Shown here: positions 52,345 to 64,000 of the stretch, piece by piece
Layout of the letters: the number at the start of each line of letters is the position of its first letter
Numbering within the stretch: position 1 is the stretch's first letter
From: Diadema setosum
Lineage: Eukaryota > Echinodermata > Echinoidea > Diadematoida > Diadematidae
Length of the DNA stretch: 64,000 bases
NCBI RefSeq assembly: GCF_964275005.1
Contig: NC_092700.1
Span: forward strand, 18,199,649 to 18,263,648
Reading direction: 5' to 3'
Notes under the pieces: model-generated
Databases searched by the model: none
Told to the model about the DNA's origin: nothing
Seen by the model: only the letters and a program-made list of their open reading frames with translations
Program-made: the position numbers and the translations under genes

Positions 52345-55300
52345 TCTATCTGTATGTGGGCGCGTGGTGAAATACGTGAATTTGTGTATGTCAAAGTCAG
52401 GAGTACACAAGGATTGCATCCTCGGTCCGAATCATGGTATAAATATGTCAATATTTTGTTGTATTTTATTGATATGTGTAATTTCAAAAAGATCACAGTG
52501 GTCAATCACTGGACAATTTCTTCTCTTTTAACATCCAATGAAATCAAATCAATTTCTGTTGTACTTTTTTACTATAAAGCAGAATATTGCCATCAGATAT
52601 CATTGATGTACAGCCTCAGTAAAAGATGAAAGGAGTGCGTTTTCAGTGAGATGTGACTTCAACATATCATCCGAATATGTATTGCAGTTCTTCTTAAATG
52701 TCTCATTTCATTTTGAATTTGCCCCTAATTGGAACAATGGTAAACATGATGTTGTATCTAATATCAAACCTAAAGTAATATGTAAACTGAAAATATAACA
52801 CTTTTAACAAACGTTAGTATGTCTGTACTTAGAAAATGCGTTTCCTTTGTCAACATCTTTTAGCATTAAGTGTACATAATCATGAACTTCAGCGAAATAT
52901 AACAGTATTGATGGACCACAATACTTTTCAGAATACATCTCAAGGATTTTTCTTAGTTCTCTTAGCCTTCATAATCGTATATGGGGGTGAAGAGTCACAA
53001 ATGTCGATTCTTTGCCAATATTCTGTTTTCTGCGTTTGGGAAAAGTCACACAAGGTCATACAAGTCAAAGGCGAACCAAAGAGGGCGACAAACTTTTAAA
53101 GGCTGTGCCCCCAAACTATGGTTACTGTATATAGCTGTATACCACAGTGAAGAAGAAACACAAATGTCAGTTTAAGTGTTAGCGTTTTATAGTTTTTATT
53201 CTTCCCGAATTTCCTCAGTTTAATGACAGGATAGACTGAAAACAAATCGCCTGTCTATATCAGATGATGCTAGGCCTGTCATGTAAAAATTGAATAAATA
53301 AAATCAAATTCAGAGTTGATTTCTTTGGGTAATCCCTCCCCGTATTTCCCCGAATGGTTGTTTCTGGCTTTTCCAAAAGATTACCGAATGTTTTGGGATT
53401 TCCCCTTTGACTATTGAATTCCCAACTGTTTTTGCATGTGTCCTCTTTGTTTGTTTGTCGCTTTATTGAGACCAATATTGATGTTTAGAATTCAGAATTC
53501 CATTATCTGCCTATTTTTGTCTTCTTGAAAGTAGACTTCTTCTTCTTCTTCTTCCCTTTTTATTTCTTTTTTATGTTTTCTTGTGTTTTTCCCCAAGCGC
53601 AGTGAAGTTTGCTATTTTTAAAAAGTCTCTTTTAGGACACTCTGAGATTCCATTTCGTGATGTTTCTGAGACTTATTAGAGTCATTCACATCCGACTTGG
53701 TAACAAAAAAGCCCCCCCCCCCAAAAAAAAAAAACAAAAACAAAACAAAACAAAACAAAACAAAACAAAACAAGACCGGTCCTTCGTTCAGCTTGTTTTT
53801 CAGTGAGAAGTTAAATTTTCGCTTTTGCTTTTCATTTCTTCTTTTTCACTTTATTACTGTTGATTGCATGCTCCTGGTCCCAATACAGACCCTGATGGAT
53901 ACTTCCGTGTTTCTGGATTGATTCGTTCTGTTTTGTTTAGTTGTTGTTGGTTTTGTTTTTTTTTCCGTGGAAATAAACTTCGCAGTGCCTTCTCGAGTAA
54001 GCTAATTTCCTCACTGTTGTATGGTTTCTCTTTTTCGATCGTCTCGTGTTCGCTATAATATTGGCTTGTACAGGCATTGCTGCATGTTGAGGGATACAAA
54101 AGCGAGCTATTGATTTGTATCATGCGCCAAAGAAAGCACACACAAGGGGCTTTAATGGGTATTGTTGAGTTCGCTCTGCCGCAGCCGAACCCACGGTGTA
54201 ACGGCATGCATGCCCGCCGAGGAATTCGAATGAGGAAGTCGAACCGTGGAGTCAATGCAATTGTATTCCAACCACTGCTTGGAGCTGTCATAGGTGTTAA
54301 ATTGGCAACATTACCAGCCACTGTGTAACATTTGATGATGTATTCATTACTGGCAGCTTATATACCGAAGACAACACAAGAATACTTTTATCTACAGGAT
54401 AGAAAATACTTGAAGTATGTGAGTGGAAATGCTTGACGCATAAGAGCTAATTTAAATTTGTCACCAAGTTTCCTTTAGCACAAACAGCAATGAAAACTTG
54501 CTGTGGTGTTTGTATGTCTTTGATAAGGTGACCCCCGTTGATTTTTTTTTCTTATAGCATGATTATGAAGAAAACAGTGGTGTATGAAACTGTTAAATTG
54601 TATCTGGGGTGGAAACGTGTCTTTTCACCCCAATTTTCCTTTTCTTTATCATCTTCATTCTTCACCACAAATTTCTTGTTGTTTTTCTGCTCATTCTTCA
54701 TCCTCATCATGCTTTTTTTTTTTGTTCTTGCCTCTTCTCCTTCATAGCTATGTTGATCTTCCTAAAGAATACCGCTCGTCATAATACCCCCGTTTTTCTT
54801 TTGATGTATCAGGCACGGTGTATTTGAATAACTACAATATGGTCCGACTATAGGTTTTCATATACTTGTACCACAACGAGTTCGTCATACGCAAATTGAT
54901 ATCCTGCGATTACTCTCCACCCTTACGGAGGAGTTTGTGGGCGCACAGTTCGATACGCTCCTTGTACCGGCGAAGCTCGATCGCTATACCGTCAGTTAAA
55001 AAAACCCGCACAGTTGCACCTTCTGAAAGTCATATCAGATGAAATGACATTATAATAATTAGAGCAAAGTAATTTCCACACTCTTTGCAGTTGTTTGTTA
55101 TTTGGAAAGTTCATCGTAGGTTTTATAAGGGAGCAACCCCCTCCCCTCCCCCCCCCCAAAAAAAAACCAAACAAAAACCAATTCAAACAACTACCATCAT
55201 CACCGCCACCACCAACAGCATCTACTGACAACAACTAACGTTCCGCCGGATGGAATACAATGAGGGGACCGCTGTGTTCGTAAACGTGTGTACGAGTTAC

Positions 55301-55440
55301 TCACATTGAGCATTGTTGGGACAGGTGTGGGTTGGAATCATTGTAAGTTTCATCATTCGCATGCTAAATCGTCATTGCTAAATGATCTTCCCTGCATCGT
55401 GTGGAAATACATAACAGGTATTACCTGACTGTCCCTTTCT
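52345..55440. other. Intergenic, no supported gene
   Basis: TTC run near 53537, C/A runs and an AAAAC run at 53715-53772, T-rich stretches to 54725. A 155-codon - strand frame at 53854-54321 overlaps an 83-codon + strand frame at 54077-54328; neither shows a known domain. Confidence 0.4.
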
Positions 55441-55457
55441 GATCGAAAGTGCACGGA

Positions 55458-55467
55458 TTTGGCGGGA
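55458..55467 (+). promoter_or_regulatory. E2F-like site upstream of the candidate first exon
   Basis: TTTGGCGGGA matches the E2F consensus core (TTTSGCGS) and lies 16 bases before the ATG at 55483, within a small non-AT-rich segment. It supports a promoter reading but is only one short word. Confidence 0.35.
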
Positions 55468-55482
55468 GAGTTTCCGAGAGTC

Positions 55483-55506
55483 ATGGCAGACGATTCGGAC
55501 ATTGAG
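55483..55506 (+). CDS. Probable first coding exon of an unidentified gene
   Basis: GAGTCATGG is a good start context. It is followed by ATG GCA GAC GAT TCG GAC ATT GAG (MADDSDIE) and the ideal donor GTAAGTG at 55507, phase 0. Acidic MADDSD-type starts are common in nuclear and cytosolic proteins but do not identify a family. No downstream exon could be recognised in the remaining 8.5 kb, so the second exon may be short or beyond the window. Confidence 0.45.
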
Positions 55507-56659
55507 GTAAGTGCTTGAAGCTTTTGGTAGCTGTGATATCGTAAAGTTGGTGTCAATGTTTTGTATGAGATTTGTGTGCTGGGCAGGTATGTCGCCTATT
55601 CAAAGTAATTGCTTGATTAGCTCGACTGTTCAACCAGATCTTAATCAATGTGGGCACGTTCATTTTTACACAGACGGGTTGTGAAAATACGGAATGTAGC
55701 TTGTCGATGATTGCAATGTAATGTACCGTCATGAGACTCGTCAAATAGAAATCATCGTTGAATCATTTTAGCCCTACGTATATCCTGCGGACATTGTGCC
55801 AACCGCGCTGGGCCTAGATGGAAGTTAATTACTGGTGCTGAGAAGCATGGGGTTCCGGTAGTTTAGATAGACAACTCGTTTATTCCAGGGCATTGATTAT
55901 TAACTTCTCTACTGTAACATTACCGATGGCGATGACTGATGTAGGGTTTTCATGCATGTCAGAAATTAATATGCAACTCAAACAGCGCGGTAACAGAAGT
56001 AATGCTCAGGGGTCCGCTTCATGAAGTGATCACATAAAAGTCTGTACTTAAATCTCAGAATGGCTTAAGTCGCACAAACGCACGTAGCTAATGCAAGCAA
56101 AGTAAAATCCATTTCATGAAGTCTCTCGTAAGTGTGTCTTATGAGCGAAAAGTTTCTCATTATACTTTCATCGAACGGACCCTTCAGGTTCATCTTATCG
56201 AACAGTGCATCCTTGTTAATATTACCTTAATAATGTTCCCAGCGGTAGTGTTTATATTTAGTGCACTGAATCTCTGAAATGTCACAAGATGAGAAAATCC
56301 TTGAAAAACATCAACAACGACGACAACATCAGACATAATATCTCGGCGTTTAGACCTTGTCGAGGAAGAAGTGCGTTTCCTTATCCATTTCCGTTTGATT
56401 GTTGTATGTGGGACTTTTTTTTTCGTGTCACGTTGGCTGACAAAACATAGGACCTTTATCTCCCTGCCTAAAACCATGGACTAGTAGGTCCATGCTAAAA
56501 CTGACAGCTGTGTGTCAGCCAGTAAGGTCAAGACGATTGATAATGGGAAAGAAAGTTTAGGCGGTCCTTAAAGGAGCTGTCGTGGTTCAGAGCACGGATA
56601 AGACCATCACTGACTATCAACCATGGGGTTCCGGATGGTTCGAGTCCCTGTTGGTTGTA

Positions 56660-56846
56660 CAGAGCACTCTCGTTATATAGCGAACCCGGTTAAAACGAAA
56701 TTCCCCTTATAACGAAACCAAAATTCATGTCCCAATATTATCATCCATACATCTTTATATACTATGCTGTTCGGTTATAACAACATTTTGTTATAAGGAA
56801 AGAAAACCGCTGGTCCCGAGGACTTCGTTATAACGGGAGTACACTG
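56660..56846. repeat. pogo-type MITE, third copy
   Basis: CAGAGCACTCTCGTTATATAG on the left and TTCGTTATAACGGGAGTACACTG on the right, with inner GGTCCCGAGGACTTCG and TTCGGTTATAACAA blocks as in 23512-23700. TA precedes the left end; the right flank has mutated to CA. Confidence 0.75.
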
Positions 56847-57849
56847 CACTCTTTCATAGGCAGTACACTTTGAATTATTCTCTGTAGTGCTTCATCCTTA
56901 GGATGATCCTAGCAGTTGTCAGTCACGTGGTTTCATTATACTCGCATTCAGATCTTCTTCCTTAGCGGCCACATATCGTATCATAAAACATACCATAATT
57001 CGCTGGATAATTCTCTGTGTCAAATTGAAGTAGAAGAATACTGATGCAGAGAAAACAAATCATTTCCGATATCACATCGACATAATCAGTCTTCGGATAT
57101 CGTTGGTGTCATATGTTTTCTCATGATATTGTCATCATGGTTTTAATCTCATGTTCTCTTTATAATTTTGATCATGGCAAATGGTATATGCTTAAAGCCC
57201 ATATCTTCTGCGATTCTCCCGTCTGCGCGTCTCTTTATGGTGTACGGCTGCCCATTAAACAAACCCGTACTCTCTCCTTTAAAAAGGAATAATGATAACA
57301 ATGAAAATCCATGGATGAAAAAAAAAAAACCGACTTGTGAGTCTGCTAAGCTCTTTTTCATATTACAGTGCATTATCATTACAATCAGTCTCATACACGA
57401 TACGCACACGAAATATTTGATTACATGAAAAAAAATTGAGAAACCCTCCATGCAAAGAGAACTATGTCCAAAATTAGTACTTTCTTCCATGCGGCCATTG
57501 CTGTGAAAATAATTCCTATCCCCATGATCCCCGTTAATTCAGTAACTCTTGATTGTGTAACAAACAAGTAGTGACTAACTCAATGCAAGTGGGAAATTAC
57601 TCTCGTCCATACACTGCGTTTCGAATCACTTTCCAATTATCTATCCTTCATCTTAGTTGAAAGACAGAGGTCTTTTAGCAAAAGCAAACAAACAAACACA
57701 CAAACACACACACAAACAAACAAACAAACAAAACTACGTGCAGTGATACTGGAATTTTGGAATTTCCACCTCTCCAATCGTGTTTATTGTTTCTGTTCCT
57801 GATATACATTGTCACATGTTTGCATTTAATTGGAGCGACAGTTCCACAT

Positions 57850-58322
57850 GATGATTTAAGTTATTCCAAAGGTTCGTTAATCCGAAACACAAATTCCCTA
57901 TACCTAGAGGTTCGTTAATCCGAAAATGAAAAAGGGTTCGTTAATCCGAACATTTGTGGCGTTATTCCGAAGGTTCGTTAATCCGAAAATGAAATAGGCT
58001 TCGCTATTCCGAAGGCTCGTTTATCAGAAAATGAAATAGGGTTCGTTATTCCGAAGGTTCGCTAGTCCGAAAATGAAATAGGCTTCGTTATTCCGAAGGT
58101 TTGTTGATCCGACAATGAAATAGGGTCCGTAACGAACCTTCGGAATAACGAGCTTTGCTTCATTTTCGGATAAACGAACCTTCGGAGTAACGAACCTTAT
58201 TTCATTTTCGGATTAACAAACCTTATCTAATTTTCGGAATAACAAACCTTATCACATTTTGGGATTAACGAACCTTCGGAATAACGAATCTTCGGACTGA
58301 AGAACCTTCGGAATAACGAACT
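57850..58322. repeat. Head-to-head array of GGTTCGTTAATCCGAAAATG units
   Basis: From 57850 to about 58133, units GTTATTCCGAAGGTTCGTTA and ATCCGAAAATGAAATAGG repeat about every 40 bases on the + strand. From about 58134 to 58322 the same units appear as their complement (CCTTCGGAATAACGA, CATTTTCGGATTAACAAACC). The two halves face each other. Confidence 0.85.
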
Positions 58323-58399
58323 GTAACCGTCGCCATGTACTATAAATCAATTTGAATTTATGTATAGGCAGAGTGTTAACATCAGGTTTAAGGATTTGG

Positions 58400-59506
58400 T
58401 TATGTTGAGATTTTGTATTAACCGATGTTGATTTTAGTGGAAGGTATACACAAATCATGTCATTAGAAGCATCAGGGATTTTCCGGTCATACTGTCATAT
58501 TGTTATAAAAGTTTGATGGCGGCTACCCCGGGCAAAGTTTATGGTGTGGTCACGAGGTCTGCTGTAATGGTGCAATCAGAATGTATCCCTATCAAGTAGG
58601 CCTAGTCTATGCATATTCCATTCCGTCGTTGACAATGTGTTCATCTCGCGCGTTTTGACAAAACCAGTGTTCCCTTGAAAAAGTTATTTTGAACAAACAC
58701 ACATACAAGTCAGCCTACAGGCTCACGTATCGGCGAATGAAGCATGCAAAACTCTCGAACTCTATCCATTGGGAAATTGTGTATCAAGCCGATTATTAAA
58801 TTTTTAAGTATGTACAATTATGTATGCGTTTGTATTGTTTCTTTTTTCTTTGGGACCTGGCAGCCTTTACAGCCCACCTGTTTTTACTGAATACATTTCT
58901 GTCTTGGAATGCAGTTTGTATGCATTCGTTGTTGGTGCTACAACGCGCATACAGCTGCGCTGTCACAAAGCCCTTTTGTTCCAAAGATGTGCATGAAATG
59001 TCAATGAAAATGTCAAAATAATGTTTGTGCATATATGCCATCGTCCGATAGACGAGGATGCCCCAGGATTCTGCTGCACTGTATTAAACTCGAGGGATTA
59101 CCGTGACTCGCGAAAAGGGAAATTCATCTCAAAGATAGTTGCCGGTAGAATGCCAAAGAATCATCAATCAACAGGTCTTGACATTGTCCTATACGTCGTC
59201 ACGTGTCTGTATAATGTAGGCCTATTTGTTACGAGAACATGTGAAATAGTGGTACTTCACTCAAAACATTTCCCAAATGATGGGAAATCTTTCCTAGCGG
59301 GGATCTTTTATTTCCTGTTTTTCTCGACCTCTGAACTCGGGGGGGGGGGGGGTGGCGTATACCGACCACACCCTCAACTGGATTCGTCACTGACCACTTT
59401 TCTGTTGTCATGTTTGTGTTTCACTTTTGCTTTTGTTAAGCAAATTTGTACCATGAGTTTTGGAAAGATGACACCAAATGAGTTCAGACTCAAAGTATCT
59501 ATCTAC

Positions 59507-59557
<51 letters not shown>

Positions 59558-61160
59558 CCTATCTATCTATCTCCATCTCTATCTGTATATCTCCCTGTAT
59601 TTCAATCTCTCTCTCTCTCTACTTTAATGTCGTTTGCACTTATGATAAAACTAAGAGAAAACTGGGATATAACCCCGTGCTCTCTTGCTCTTTCAGCAAA
59701 TGTCGTATTCAAAACATATCTTGGTGATAGATATGAATCTACAGTCTTAAGGTTTGTTAACATGCTGATATGCTGACATTATGTAGCATAAATTAGTTTC
59801 GAAAAAAGAATGTACTTTAACAATTAAAACGCCTTTTGCATGTAACATGCAAAGACGTTTTAATTGATAAGTACAATTTTTGTAATGCTTTTTTTTAAAA
59901 CAAATTAAGAATGTTTCAGTAGACGGAAGGCATATTCATTTTGGAACTGTAACACTGCTAGTTGACGAGACACGCTTTATATTTGTATTGAATTGAACTG
60001 TATGCTCCTAAAGGGTTGAATATGTTTGCAAAGAAAAAAAAAAATCGGTCCGTTAAATCCTTTGAGTATAATACCATAATAATACAATAACGTCTACAGT
60101 TACTGGTAGTAAATCCCCGTCAACACTGCGAATCACAGACAAATAATTTTCTGCGAGAATAGACGCAGATCTCGACGTGATTACGGCTTGCTCTTGGCAA
60201 TTTTCGGTTTTTAGTTTCGTTTGTAATTTTCCCTTTTATGTTTTTCGCATATTATGGTGGCTTCTGAGTGAGTTTTATTCATTTCCACTGTTTGACGAAG
60301 TATTGTAAATGATTCGGGTTGCGATTGGCTATAGATATTTGATATTTGTTAACGCCTCCTTCAGATGAATCAAGTTTCCCCATGATTTCACGCGAACAAA
60401 AGCAAATGGAAGCATTCGATCAATAAATACCTCCCACACTTTTTCGACTCTGGATTATAACCGCGTCCCTGTGTCCGCTTGATAGCTCTATACTAATGCA
60501 TGTTGGATTTACTGTATACAATTTGGCTTGCAGTATATTTTCTTCGTAATAATGAAGGCAAAGCATATGATATATATGAATACTCTATGGCACCAATACC
60601 AACAACATCACAACCACCACTTAAAACAAAAACACATAAGTTGATTAAAAAAAGAAAAGAAAAGAAATTGCAACCATCGTGGAGCATTCAGCAATTTTCA
60701 GCAATATTAGTCTCTCGCCTTAAAATTTTGAAGGAAAAAAAAAGGACCTTTTTTTTTGCCCTTTCCGGGCCCGTTGGAGTTCAAAATGACAGATCCAAGC
60801 AGATAGGAGATAAAAACGTCATGAACAAAATTCCCATCTGGCGTTTGAGAGTGTAAGGGAGGAATATTTTACAAAAGAAAAAAAAATAGGTACGGTAACT
60901 AATCAAACGAAGCAACAGGAAACAACCGGGTCTGTTTTTGACAAGTCTCTCTATAAACAGCCCCAAAATGTTTTGCGTGCATGACATATCGTTACGAAAC
61001 CTCATCATGACTACAAATCTAATTCTATTTTTTCATCATTTTTTTTTTTCTAATTCTGCTGGGCAAATGCATTACAAAATATCCTCCACACTCAGGTTCA
61101 GGACAGATAAAAACGTATCCTGCAGTCATGGCTATGGACATGATGGATCTGCACTAAAAC
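58400..61160. other. Intergenic, no supported gene
   Basis: Holds a CTAT tetranucleotide run (59497-59573), a G run (59340), A runs and the hairpin at 59815-59870. The 251-codon + strand frame across 59021-59776 runs through the G run and the CTAT run and shows no domain. Confidence 0.4.
59815..59870. repeat. Short hairpin around GCATGTAACATGC
   Basis: CAATTAAAACGCCTTTTGCATG and its near complement CATGCAAAGACGTTTTAATTG pair with about 20-bp arms and a 4-base loop. The TA-rich flanks do not show a clear target duplication. Confidence 0.7.
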
Positions 61161-61163
61161 AGC

Positions 61164-61572
61164 TTGAAGCAGATACTAATACTAATACTAATAGTAATAC
61201 TAATACTATGTACTAATACTAATACTAATACAAGTACAAATACTAATACTAATACTAATACTAATACCAATACTAATACTAATACAAATACAAATACTAA
61301 TAGTAATAGTAATACTAATACTAATACTAGTACTAATACTTATACTAATACCAATACCAATACCAATACCAATACCAATACCAATACCAATACCAATGCC
61401 AATGCCAATGCCAATACCAATACCAATACCAATACCAATACCAATACCAATACCAATACTAATACTAATACTAATACTTATACTAATACTAATATCAATA
61501 CTAATAGTAATACTAATCGTAATACTAATACTAATACTAATACTAATACTAATACTAAAGCAAATACTAATC
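61164..61572. repeat. Hexanucleotide satellite of AATACT/AATACC type
   Basis: About 65 consecutive 6-base units of AATACT, AATACC, AATACA, AATAGT and AATGCC. A central AATACC block (about 61346-61456) has the AATGCC variants in its middle and is bordered by AATACT blocks. Long Asn-Thr and Ile-Ser/Gly frames are artefacts. Confidence 0.95.
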
Positions 61573-62501
61573 ACAATCCTTGGAGATGTAATGCACTATA
61601 ACATGAACATACGAACATACAAACATACCAGACATACACATTGTCACGTATAATATGGGCAAGGTGTGATGAAAAAATGACGACGTTCCTCCGTTCTATA
61701 TATACATATTGACTCTAGTGAATAGAATACAATCAAGCAGAACAGTGGCATCTCATTTGACTATTAAAACCAAACTGAGGAATTTACGAACTCTTACACA
61801 GTTTCGGGTGTCTCCTTGAGACAGTATTATGACTATAATGAGATGGTTGACGGTCACGTGATGTGTACAGTACTTCAAGTGACGTTGCCATCTTCTCACT
61901 TCCATAACACACAAACCACAACTAAGAAAAGAAAAAAAAATAATGATTTTGATATCAAAATCATTCTGCCTTTTCAACTGAACTAGATTATATATATATA
62001 TATATTTTTTTTTCTAAGACGAGGCTTATCATTTTGGTTGTCATGACCCTAAATATTAATGTATCTGTCTTACAATGGAGAATCCATTGCGATCCAGATC
62101 TTATACCAATATGATATCTTCAATTTTAATTGTTACAGATGATGGCGTAATCACCGCAGTTATATAAGTAGCCTATACATGCTTACGACTTATGTTACTC
62201 TTGTGAAGGTATACAGAGCTTTTACATTCCATACCTTTTTGTTGAAACTATGGAAGGTAATTATGATATTTGGGCACTATTTTAGTCAGCGCGATTTAAT
62301 AGCTGAAATGAAAAGGACAATGTATCCAGAAACCATGTAAATTCCTATATAATCTATGAAAAGAAACACATCGCACAGCCTTCGTGCATGAGTGTGTTTG
62401 TGCGTAAATGCATGGTGCATGGATTGGGGCACACTGTACGATCACACATTAGCCGCAATTTTTAATATGTTGGCACATTCTTTTTTAAAAGAAAGGATTA
62501 A

Positions 62502-62847
62502 AGGTCCTGTTTACCTTTGGGAGCAGTGAATTAAAAAATTTTCAAGATATCACATTTGATGCATGTGTGTAGGTCTGTTTTATCACAAAACATATAACAT
62601 TTTCATAATAAAGCCTAAAATATAAGGAGATATCAGTCTCAATAAACCATAACTGTATACGGTTTAGTCTGGAATATTTTTTATTGTAACTATTGTTCAC
62701 ATTTTGTGTATTTAACAATACTTGACAGCGATTATACGGATTCAAATCTGTACAGTGGTTGTTTCTATCCCTAACATCTTATTTTAGAACTATTTCAAAG
62801 CGCTAATGCGGGCTTTTTGTTTCATCTACAAATAGTAAATTATGCCT
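62502..62847. repeat. TTAA-flanked 346-bp MITE, second copy
   Basis: TTAA at 62498-62501 and 62848-62851 flank AGGTCCTGTTTACC on the left and AATTATGCCT on the right; only AGG/CCT pairs convincingly. It aligns throughout with 40509-40872. The TTAA duplication again points to piggyBac-type mobilisation. Confidence 0.75.
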
Positions 62848-62859
62848 TTAAGGTGGTTT

Positions 62860-64000
62860 CTAGAATGGACGCGGGCATTTCATCACCAATTTCTGTAATG
62901 TTCTGATTGCAGGGGACTGAATTTAGAATAGTATAATTACGTACTAGTATATGTATGCGTATAAAAGAGCACCTTAAACTCTCATAATAACGAATAGTAA
63001 GGTAATACGTGTATAAAGTTACAGGGTTAAACGTTGGTATGACCTTAACTTTTGTATAACCTGCTTCGAATTAGGTGTGTTGCCCATAACAGGGCTAAGC
63101 AGTGTACAGTGTACTTGGATATAGTGTCTGTAATCGTAATTGTGGTATGCAAAAAAAAAAAAAAAAAAAAAAGAAATATGAGTAACAGTCTTTGCAAAGT
63201 CTAAACGAATATACCCTAAATTCTGCAGAAATTTATAGTCTGCAGTTCTCTCCAGCAGGTTTGGGTAATATCTGGTAAAACCATGGCCTGCCCTCAAAAT
63301 GATAAAAGGCTGGGCTGATGATAAAATGTCATGCATAGTGTTGCTGACATCTTGGTGTTCATAAAAACAGATTTGGGGAGTTATCTGCTCGTCTGTTATT
63401 GTAATTTCCACATTAGTCTACCCAATACCGGAAACAAAAAGGTCATGGGAATCCTTGCATTTAAGTCAACAACTGCAATGAAATTTCTATTCGTCAATAA
63501 TGCTACATCGAGATCTCAATAAACGTCATAATAAATGTACCAGGGTTAGAAGACAGTGGAGAGACATGAGTCACGACATCACCAAAAAGTTGATTGTCAG
63601 ATTGTACAACTTAGATTTTGTCTGATTTTTGGTTGTTGATAACTGTGACGAAAGTGTCGCTTTGTCTGCAATTAATTCTAAAAGGACTGACGAGAGTGTC
63701 GCTTTGTGTATGTTTAATTCTAAAAGGACTGTCACAACGCAGATGCCTTCCTCTAAAGGTGGATTATGTGTGGTTTTTCATATTTTCTCAACTTGAACAC
63801 CTTGCTATAAATGCCCACAAGTTTATATCACGTCAGATGCATTATGCATATCCGTAAAGATACCTCTGTCTAGATAATGTCTGCATATTTCAATTTTTGC
63901 ATATACTTTTATGAACGCGTGCATTTGTAATTTTTATAAGCAATTATTTTTAATGACATTATAAATCTACTTAAGGGTAATTTAAAGTAACTGCTTTAGG
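62860..64000. other. Intergenic to window end
   Basis: An A run lies at 63150-63172. A 130-codon - strand frame (63411-63019) runs into that run and has no recognised domain. 63653-63732 holds two diverged copies of a roughly 43-bp unit (GTGTCGCTTTGT..., TTAATTCTAAAAGGACTG). Confidence 0.4.

Noticed and set aside
53854..54328. 155-codon - strand frame overlapping an 83-codon + strand frame
   Set aside because: No known domain, no signal peptide, no convincing splice sites, and equal plausibility of both strands. It may be old repeat DNA. A homology search of the - strand protein would settle it.
57850..58322. Unit array considered as a CRISPR or telomere-like array
   Set aside because: Units alternate two words, invert at the centre and diverge gradually; this is transposon- or satellite-like.
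59021..59776. 251-codon + strand frame
   Set aside because: It crosses a G run and a CTAT microsatellite, which account for the Gly and Tyr-Leu-Ser-Ile stretches; the rest has no domain.
61164..61601. 145-codon Asn-Thr repeat frame and its antisense Ile-Ser/Gly frame
   Set aside because: Pure translation of the hexanucleotide satellite.
63019..63411. 130-codon - strand frame
   Set aside because: It runs into an A/T homopolymer, has no domain, and I saw no splice signal linking it to anything.

Overview
This window looks like nuclear DNA of an invertebrate deuterostome. An echinoderm, perhaps a sea urchin, is my best guess. The grounds are split genes with GT-AG introns, abundant small inverted-repeat elements, many simple-sequence tracts, and frequent short words such as tacatgtaca and gtaggcct that I associate with echinoderm DNA. 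The species call is inference. There is no bacterial-style operon, CRISPR array or recognisable structural RNA gene.

Two host genes can be read with confidence. On the + strand, 9401-18029 holds a complete four-exon ADP-ribosylation factor (ARF-family small GTPase, 180 aa), with an acceptor at 9367 that implies an upstream non-coding exon. On the - strand, 36846-29028 holds a trypsin-type serine protease: an N-terminal exon with one membrane anchor, then four exons that join in frame to a full S1 domain with His, Asp and Ser. The stem is unusually short, and a 36-nt phase-compatible mini-exon lies in the first intron. A probable first coding exon of a third gene (ATG plus seven codons, then a strong donor, with an E2F-like site just upstream) lies at 55483-55506 on the + strand.

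The rest is mostly mobile DNA. 42088-47876 is a Harbinger-type DNA transposon with matching terminal inverted repeats and a TAA target duplication. It carries a broken MADF-domain gene, only the N-terminal part of a Harbinger transposase, and dense CGAGTT-type motif arrays just inside both ends. Nested in it at 43895-46965 is an L1/Tx1-like LINE whose 5' part is inverted against its 3' part between 15-bp target duplications, the signature of twin priming. A second unusual region, 37151-39787, carries eight copies of a 14-base word (GTAACGGACATGAC) and begins just 5' of the protease gene. Arrays of TTCGTTATTCCGAA-type units lie at 57850-58322 and, more decayed, at 51510-52020.

Small foldback or MITE-like elements fill introns and intergenic DNA. 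They include a near-perfect foldback at 1-624, TTAA-flanked elements (13336, 27000, 62502), TA-flanked CAGTGG elements (23512, 24524), a hAT-like element with a 7-8 bp duplication (14566), and hairpins at 24163, 31717 and 34957. Long stretches (about 4100-8500, 18.5-28.9 kb, 48-55.4 kb, 58.4-64 kb) contain no gene I can support.
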